Of a stretch of DNA of 64,000 bases, positions 31,101 to 40,100 are shown in pieces. Position 1 is the first letter of the stretch. Each line of letters begins with the position of its first letter. The notes under the pieces are model-generated. The model did not search any database. It saw nothing but the letters and a program-made list of their open reading frames with translations, and was not told where the DNA came from. Made by a program: the position numbers and the translations under genes. The stretch is from Tahibacter soli (GTDB taxonomy: Bacteria > Pseudomonadota > Gammaproteobacteria > Xanthomonadales > Rhodanobacteraceae). The stretch lies in contig NZ_JAOVZO020000018.1 of assembly GCF_025717065.2 (NCBI RefSeq), forward strand, positions 124,001-188,000, given 5' to 3'.

Positions 31101-34100
31101 CGTCGACGGCGGCTGCGGGGTCGTAGCCGGACGCCGACGACGCGGCGATGCCGGCGACAGGCCGGTCGGCCTCGACCGGATTGCCGCGGCGGAACACGCG
31201 ATAGCCGGCGAGATCGGGCTCGGCGTTCGCGTTCCACGTCAGGTCGACGCGATGGTCGGCGACGGCGGCGGCGAGACCCGTCGGCACGGCCGGCACGGTG
31301 CCGCGTTCGACGCGCAGGTCGGTCCGGCGGCTGCGGTTGCCGTCGGCGTCGGTCAGCTGCAGCGTCGCATCGTTCGCGCCGAGTTCGAGCGCGACCGCGG
31401 CGAGCGCGAAGCGTCCGTCGGCGCCGACCGCGACCGGCGGCAGGTCGAAGTGGCCGGCGGCGTTCTCGACGCGCGCCGCAAGCGTGCCGGACCGCGCGCT
31501 GCGGCCGGCGATCGCGACGGACGCCTGCGCCGTCGGTGTCGCCACCGCGTCAAGCGCGAGGCCGAACACGTGCGCGGTCGCTTCGTTCGACGGCGCCGAA
31601 CGATTGTCCGATGCGTCGACCGCGACGACGCGGTAGCGATAGTCGCCGTCGTCGCGATCGGCATCGGCGTAGGCCGTCGCCGCGACCGGTCCGGCGATTT
31701 CGCGCCACTGGCCGTTGTCGAATCCGTAGATGACGTAGCCGGCAACATCGCCCGCGGCGCTCGCGGTCCACGTCAGCGCGACCGTGCCGCCGTCGGCACG
31801 CGCCGCGAGCGCGGCCGGCGCGTCGGGCGCCGTCAGATCGGCGTAGGCGACGCGCACGACCGGCGGCGTCGGATCGGCGCGACCGGCCTCGTCGACGGCG
31901 ATCGCGCGCACGTCGTAGTCGCCGTACGGCAGTGCGCCCGGCGTCCAGTGCGCGCGATACGGTTCGACCGTCAGCGGCACGCCGATATCGGTCCAGCCGG
32001 ACGCGCCGACGGCGCGATACGCGAACGTCACGCGGGCGACGTCGCGATGATCGGTCGTCGCGAAAATTTCGAGGCTGCTTTCAAAGCGCTCGCCGGGCAC
32101 CGGCCTGACGAGTTCGAGATCGGGCGCGTCGAAGTCGACCGGGTCCGGCGTCGCCGGCGTCGACGGCGCGCTGATGTTGCCGGCCAGGTCGATCGCGTGC
32201 ACGACGTAGGCATGTGCGCCGTCGGGGACGGTCGCGTCGAGCCAGCGCGGCTCGCGCACGGCGTACGGACGCAGGTCGCCCGGCGGCGGATTCGGCGCGT
32301 TGACGAGCCGGCCGTCGCGATAGACGAGATAGCCGAGCAGATCGGGCTCGACATTCGCGTTCCAGCACACGCGCACGTCGCGGAACGTGCCGCCGAGCGC
32401 CGCACACGGCGCGCCGCCCGCGGTCGCGAGCGCCGCCACGACGCCGTCGGGCGCCGCCGGCGCGAGGTTGTCGACGATCACTTCGACCGATGCCGACGCG
32501 GCGTTGCCGCTGCGGTCGGCGGCCTCGACGACGAGCCGCACGCGCGCCTCGTCGGCCGTATCGAGCGTGTTCCATGCCGCGAGCGTGCCGTGCTGCACCG
32601 GCAGCGTCGCGCGCGCGAGTTCGCGTGCGGCGCCGGGCGGATTCACGGCTTCGAGCGTCACGCGGTACGCGTCGAAGTCGTCGGCGCTGTACGCGGTGCC
32701 GGCGACGTCGATCGTGCCGCGCACGCGTTCGCCGGCGGCAGGCCGCGTCAGCGCGACGTGCGGCGCGGTGCGATCGAGCGCGAGCGTCACCGTGTTGCTC
32801 GGCGCGCTCTCGTTGCCGGCCGTGTCGATCGCGACGACGCGATACGACGGGCGTCCTTCCGGCGCGTCGACGTCGACGTGGCGCGGCGCGGCCAGCGGCG
32901 CCGCGGTGATGCGCACGCCACCGCGGTAGACGTGGTAGCCCGCGAGGTCGTCGGCCGCGACGGCGTTCCACGCGAGCACGACGTTGCGATTGTTCTCGAC
33001 GCTCCCGACGAGTTGCGTCGGCGCCGGCGGCGGCAGGTCGTCGACGCGCACGCGCGCCTCGTCGGTCGTCGCGAGACCGGCGCGATCGGTCACGGTCAGG
33101 CGCAGCACGTAGTCGCCCGACAGCGTCGGCAGCACGAGTTCGGCGAGCGTCGCGCCGTCGACCGGCGCCGTGCCGGTGTAGACCTCGGTCCACACGCCGC
33201 CGGGATACGCCGCGGCGCGGATCAGCGCGAGCGTGTACTTCGCGAAATGCGCGTCGGTCGCCGCGCCGGCGACGGTCAGCGCCGGCTTGACGATCGCGTC
33301 GTCGGCCGGCGCGTCGATGCGCGCGACCGGCGCGGTGCCGTCGACGGTGACGTGCCGGATCGCCTCGGCCGCGTTGCCGGCGCGGTCGGTCGCGGCGAGC
33401 CGCAGGCGGTAGTCGCCGTCGGCGACGCCGGGCGTCCATGCGGCGATCGCGCCGTCGACATCGGCAACGCCCGTCGCGATCGTCGTCCACGCGTCGCTGC
33501 CGGCCGGCGCGAAAGACAAGGTATACGAAGCCAGATGTGCATCCGCGACCTTGCCGGCGACCGCGGTCGCCGAAGACGCGGCGATCACGGCCGCGTCGGC
33601 CGGCGTCGCGAACGATGCGAGCGGCGCGGTCGCGTCGAGCACGAGGTCGAACGTGCGCTCGGCGCGGTTGCCGGCGCCGTCGCGTGCGGAAAGCCTGAGC
33701 GTCAGCGCGCCTTCGGCCGTGCCGGCCGGCACGACGAGGCCGTGCGTGCCCGACGACGTGCCCTGCGCGGTCGCGAGTACCGCGCCGCCGCGGGCCAACG
33801 TGGCCTCGAACGCGACGAGATGCGCGTCGGTCGCGCTGAACGAAAGATGCTGTTCCGGCCGCACGAAGCCGGCTGCCGGATCGACGAGCGCGAGCGCCGG
33901 TGCGGCGCTGTCGAGCGCGACCGGCAGCAGCGCCTGTTCCGGCGCCGCGACGCCTTGCGGATCGGTCGCGTCGACGACGATCGTGTAGTCGCCGTCCGGC
34001 GCGCCGCCGTTCCACGTTGCCGATTGCGTGCCGGTCGCGGCGCCCTGGAACAGGGTCGCGACGGGTTGACCCGTGGAATTGCGAACGTGTACCGAAAGAT

Positions 34101-37100
34101 CGGCCGCGCGGCGCAGCGCGACTTCCACGCGCGTCGCGTCGAGCACGCCGTCGCCGTTCGGCGAGAACAGGGCGGGATTCGCGGCGGCGGCGGCGATCAG
34201 CGCGGCGGGATCGCCGAGCACGACCGGCAGCACGATCGCCGCGCGGTTGCCGAACACGTCGTCGGCGCGCAGGCGCAGCTCGACCGGTCCGGTCGCCTGT
34301 CCGCGCGACCACGAACCGAGCGTCGGCGCGACGCCGTCCCGCGCGGACATCGGCCACGTGCCGTGCGCGATCGTCTGCCAGTTGTCCGGCGATGCGGCGA
34401 GCGCGGCCTCGAGCGTCCAGTTCGCGAGCAGCGCGTCCACGATAGTGCCGCGCACGTTGACGACGGCCTGCGCGAGCGTCGCGCCGGCTTGCGGCGATGC
34501 GAACGCGAGCTGCGGCGGCGCGCGCTTGACCCATGCCGGATAGACGAGCGAGCGGGTCTGGCCGCACGCGTCCTTCGCGTCGATGCGGATCGTGTAGGCG
34601 CCGTCGGCGACCGGTGCGCCGCCGGCGCGGCCGTCCCACACGATGTCGACGTCGCCGCTCGTGCCGGCGGCGTCGAGCAGCGTCGCGACGGCGGCGCCGC
34701 TCGCGTCGACGACGCGCGCGACGACGTCGAGCGTTTCCCTCGCGTCGAGCGAAATCTCGGCACGCGCGAAGCCCGCGCCGCCGTCCGGCGCGACGATCAC
34801 GTGCTCGACGCCGCCGATCGGCCACGTACGCCGCGGCGGCGCGCGTTCGACGAGTTCCACGCCGCTGTCGAGCACGATCGTCCGCGCGGCGCAGACCGTG
34901 CCGCCGGAACCGTTCAGCGCCTTGACCTCGATCGACGCGGCGCCGTCGTACAGCGCCAGCCCGTCGAGCGACGACGACGCGTCACGCCGCCACAGCGGCC
35001 GGCCGATCGCGCTCGATCCCGCGATCTTCGCGAGCGCGTCGAGACCGGCGCAGTTGCCGCCGTCGAACTCGAGCCCCTCGTCGGCGAGGCAGCGCCACGA
35101 CGTCGGCGCGGCACCGGCGCCGATCGACACGCGCCAGCCGACGCGCGACGCGGAATAGACGCTGCCCTCGATCGATTCGGGCAGCTGCGCGGCGCAGACG
35201 CGCGCGCCGTCCTGCGGCAGCGCGATCGAAACGTCGGGCGGCACCGTCTCGACCGGCAGCGCCTGCGAGCCGATCTCGGTCCAGGCCGTGGTGCCGTCGC
35301 GCACGCTCGATCCCTCGAGCGCGATGCGGTACGTGCCGTCGGGCCAGCCGCGCACGTCGACGTCGAACGGCGGCGGCGTCGCGCCCGGCACGAAATCCAC
35401 CGGCGTGCTCGTGCGCTCCTGCAGCGTCGCGCCGTCGACGTAGCGCCAACGCAACTGCTGCGGCGCCGGCAGCGCGCCGCGGTCGAGCCGCCAGGTCGCG
35501 CGCAGCCTGCCGCTCGGCACGCCGTCGCAACGGTCGGCGACGACCGGCAGGACGCGCAGCGCGAACGCGTACCCTGCCGGCTCGGGCGGCGGGTCCTGGA
35601 GCGGGCAGCTCGTGCCGATGCTGCGATGCGCGTAGCCGTCCTCGTCGACGGCGTCGACGACGAGATCGTAGGTGCCGGCGCGCGGCGGCGAGAAATGGAA
35701 CGTGGCCCCGTCTTCTTCGATCCGCGTCGCCGCCGCGGTGCCGCCCACGCCGGGCTCGCCGCGCAGTTTGAAAGCGAGCGTCGCCGAACGCAGCGTGCCG
35801 GCCGTGTAGTCCACGACGGTGGCGATCGGCAATCCCGGGAACGGGCATTCGGGCGGCCCGACGCCGCCGGATTGCACTTGTATATGATTGGACGCGAGCG
35901 TCGTGCCGTCGGCGCGTTCGCCGACGAGCCGCACGCGGTAGACGGCGCCGCGCGCGAGACCCTGCGTCGTCATCGGCATCTCGAACTGCGGCGCGCCGGC
36001 GCCGGCGAACGGCGTACGCGCGACTTCGAACCACGCCGCGGGCGCATCGCGCGGCGCGGCCTGCAGCGCGACGCTGCGCAGCGACGCCATCGCGGGCACC
36101 GCGTAGAGCCAGGCGTCCCGCTCGTCCTCGTCCAGGCGCGCCGGCGCCATGTCGACGGTCGGCGCGTCGTCGGTCAGCGGCGGCGTCTGGTACGGCGCCG
36201 GGTAGTCGCGACCGCGGCTCTCGACGCCGCGCAGCACGAGACGCTGCGGCGCCTGCGCGAGCGCGCGCGTCGTCGCGTTGCCGGCCGGATCGGTCGCAAC
36301 GACCGAGAACGCCGACGCCGCATACGTCGCGAGCGGCACCGGCAGCTCCGCGGACGGCACGACGGCGTCGACGACGAACGGCGTCGCGACGCCGTCGGCG
36401 GCGGCGATCGCGTCGATCGACACGAGCACGCCGCTGGCGTCGGCGGCGGCGTACGTCAGCAGCGGTTCGCGCGGGAGGCCGCCACGATCGTCGCGGTAGG
36501 CGTCGAGGAGCCGCGCATCGAGCGTCGGCGCGACGGTGTCGACGACGACCCACACCGCGAAGCCGCCGAAGCGGATGCGGTAGCGGCCGTCCGGCTGCGG
36601 CGCGCCGCCGTCGTCGCGACCGTCCCACGACAGCGTGTGGCGGCCGAGGTCGCCGGCGCCGTAACTGTGTTCCGTGCGATAGACGACGCTGCCGTCGCCG
36701 CGCTCGACGACGAACGCGAGCGACGCCGGCTGGCGCACGCGAAAGCCCACCTCGGCGCGATCCTTCACGCCGTCGCCGTCGGGCGAGATGTGGCGCGACG
36801 ACACGCCGAAGCCGTCGATATCGGCGCCGCGGCGCGCGTTGACCGCCGTCGTCGCCGTCGTCGCGTTGCCGGCGCGGTCGACCACGCGCAGGCGCACGAC
36901 GTAGGCGCCGGCCTGGGGCGGCGCCCACGTGAGGAATTCGTCGAGCCGCACCTCGTCGCGGCTCGCCGGCGTCAACGCGTTCCACACGCCGGGCTGCGAC
37001 GCGAGCGCGTAGTCGAGCTCGTAGTACGCGAAGTTGCGGTCGGCCGCGACGCCGGTCAGTTCGAACGCGTCCGCGACGCTGCGCGACTCGACGAACGCCA

Positions 37101-40100
37101 CGCCGTTGAGCAGCGACGTCGTGACCTTGTCGTAGCGCAGCGCGCGGCTCTCGTCGGGCCACAACTCGTCGCCCGGTCCGACGACGGCGCCGTTGCGCGG
37201 CAGTTCGAACGCGCCGCGCGACGGGCTGGCCGCGCCGCCCTGCACGGTGAGCCGCGCGCCGTCGCCCAGCACGAGCACCGGCCAGCCGTCCGGATAGCGC
37301 TCGCCGCATGCCGACGCGCCGCCGTCGAAGCGCGGATAGCGCGCGCTGTCGGCCGGCAGCTCGAGGCCGAGCCCGGAACCCTCGCGCAAGGTTTCGACCG
37401 TGCCGGCATCGAGATCGACGCGCACGTACTGCGCAACGCCGAGTAGGGGGTACGGTTCGTACGCCGCGAGTCCCGGTGCCGCTTTCGCGCCGGTAAGGCT
37501 CGGCACCGCGGGGTAGACGCCGATTTCGTCGAGTTCGACGAACAGCGACGCCGTCGTCGGATCGTAGGCGCCGCGCGGCGACTCGTCGTACGACCCGTTG
37601 CCGCACGTCACGCCGAGCAGCGCGACCGACGCGAACGTCGCGACGATCTCGTTCGCGTCTCCGCCCTCGTAGCCGCCGGCCCGTTCGACGCGCGGCAGCG
37701 CGACGTCGCCGAGCGCGGCGCCGTCCGCGTTGAAGCGCAGCAGCCGGCGTTCGCGGCCGTCGACGACGACGACTTCGCGCCGCGCATCGAGCCACGCCGC
37801 GGTCAGTTCGCGCGTGCCGATCGCGCGATTGCCGAAGATGTCGGGCATCAAGCGATAGCCGTTGTCGCGGTCGACCAGCATCCGGCGCGCGCCGGTGTCG
37901 AGATTCACGAGCTCGACCGATTCGCGCGTCGCCGTGCGGCGCCGCACGACCAGACGCGTCGACTGCGCATCGACCTGCGTGCGGGTCTCGCTTCCTTCCG
38001 GCGCGTCGGCATCGGACATCTCGATGATCGGCCGCGCCGGATCGCGCGGCACGAACCGGCGCACGAGCCCGTAAGTGGTCACGAGCACGCCGCTCGGCGT
38101 CGTGCGCACGTTCTGGTAGCCGAGCGGCATGTCCGGCATCGCGCGGAACGGACGCGCCGCGCCCGTGAGCGCGTCGGCCACGACGTACGTGCGCGAGGAC
38201 GGGTCGTACAACAGGATCTCGACATCGTCGAACCACCCGACGATCTGGCCCTGCGCGCCGGCGGCGAGCAGCGGCACGATCTCGCCGCTGCCGTCGGCCG
38301 CCGCGCGATACGGCCGCGACGCGTTCTGTGCCGAAAAATACGCGTCGAACGCGAGCTCGCGACCCGACGGGCTGTAGGCCACGCGCTGGCCTTCGATGAA
38401 ACTCGCCCCGCTCTGCGCAACCCACTGCGACGGCACGACCGCCTCGATCCGCGGCAGGCGCAGCGTGTGCGCGCGATACACGCCGGTGTACGAGCGATTG
38501 CCGCCGGGACCCGGCAGCACGTCGACATGCAGGCCGTACAGCCAGCCGGCGAATGCGCTGGCGGCCGGCGGAATGCGGCCGGACGAGGCCTGCAGCGACG
38601 CGTTGTCGCCGAACGTGGTGCCGATCGCGTACGGCGTGCCGATCGCCTCGATCACCGACGAGCGGTTGTTGTCGACCGTCACGACGAGCTCGCCGTGCGC
38701 CGGCCCGCCGGCCGTCGCGACGACGATGCGGTAGTCGCCGTCCGCGGCGATGCGGCCGTACGCGTCGCGGCCGTCCCAGATCACCTGCCCGCGCCCGTCG
38801 CCGCTCGTCGCGACGCCGTCGTAGCGGCGCAGTTCGTAGCCCGAGCCGTTGACGACGCGCACCGTCGCGTCGCCGCCGGCCGGCAGGCGGAACACCACCG
38901 CGGTCGCGTCGCGTACGCCGTCGCCGTTCGGCGAGATGTAGCGTTCACTGGTGAACAAATTGCCGTTCTGCACATCGACCGGCAAGGTCGCGCGATTGTT
39001 GTCGTTCGTCAGCTCTCGCACGGTGTCGGCGGGGTCGGCTTCCACCGACACCGCGCGCACGTTCGCACCGAACGTCCAGTGCCATTGCAACTCCACGCTG
39101 CCGCCGGCCGGCAGCACGGCGATCGTTTCGGTGCCGATCGGCGCCGCCGCGCCGTCGCCTTCGGCGAAGCGAACGGCGACGTCGCGGGCATCCTGCTGTC
39201 CGAGATTGCGCACGGTCACGCGCGCGACGACCGGCTCGCCGGCCACCGGCAGCGCCGGCGTCAGTACGATGCCGGCGAGCGACACCGCGGCGTCGGGCAG
39301 CGACAACACTTCGAGCGGCTTGATCGCGACGTTGTTCGCCTCGTCGATTTCGGCGACCGCGGCATCGGCGTCGACGAGCGCGTACAGCGTCGGCGTGCCG
39401 TACACGTCGAGGTCGGGTACGACGACCGCGACCGTCGTTTCGGCCGAACCGGCGAGGCCCGCGACCGTCGTGCTGCCGATCCGCGCCGCACCGAGCCGCG
39501 GATCGCCCGCGTAGACGCCGACGGCAAACGGCGTCGTCACGTCCGGTCCGAAGTTGCGCACGCGCAGCGACGCGGTGACCGATCGACCCTGCAGCGCGGG
39601 CGTCGGCGTGAATTCGAGACTCTCGACCACCGCGGCGAGATCCGGACTGTCGGCCGCCGCCACCGTGAAATCCAGCTGCGCGGCGTTGTTGTCTTCGCGC
39701 GCCTCGGCGACCTGGCCGGCCGGGTCGAGCACGACGCGCAGCTGCGCCGCGCCCGCGGCCGGCGCGCGCCACGCCAGCTGCCGCCGCGCCGTCGCGCCGG
39801 CGGCGAGTTCGATCGGCGCGTCGAATACCGTATACGTCGTCCCGTTCTGTACGATTTGCGCGCGCAGCACGGCCGGCGGCGTCGCCAGCGTGCCGCGGTT
39901 GTGCACGTCGACGCGCAGCGTCGCGTCGCGGCCGGCGACCGCGGCGCCGACGAGCGCGAGATCGCCCGCGCCGACCTCGAGGTCGACCGATTCTCCGAAG
40001 CCGAGCGTCAGCCGCGCTTCGTTGTTGTCTTCGCGCGCTTCGGCGATGACGCCGTCCGGGTCGGCCCGCACGACGAGCGCGAGCGCGTTCGCCTGCGCGA

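Noticed and set aside
24313-37446. A 4,377-codon open frame on the + strand opposite the giant protein
   Set aside because: Arginine-rich shadow translation without signal peptide or motifs; the minus-strand frame has recognisable CARDB, FlgD-like and Fn3 modules.
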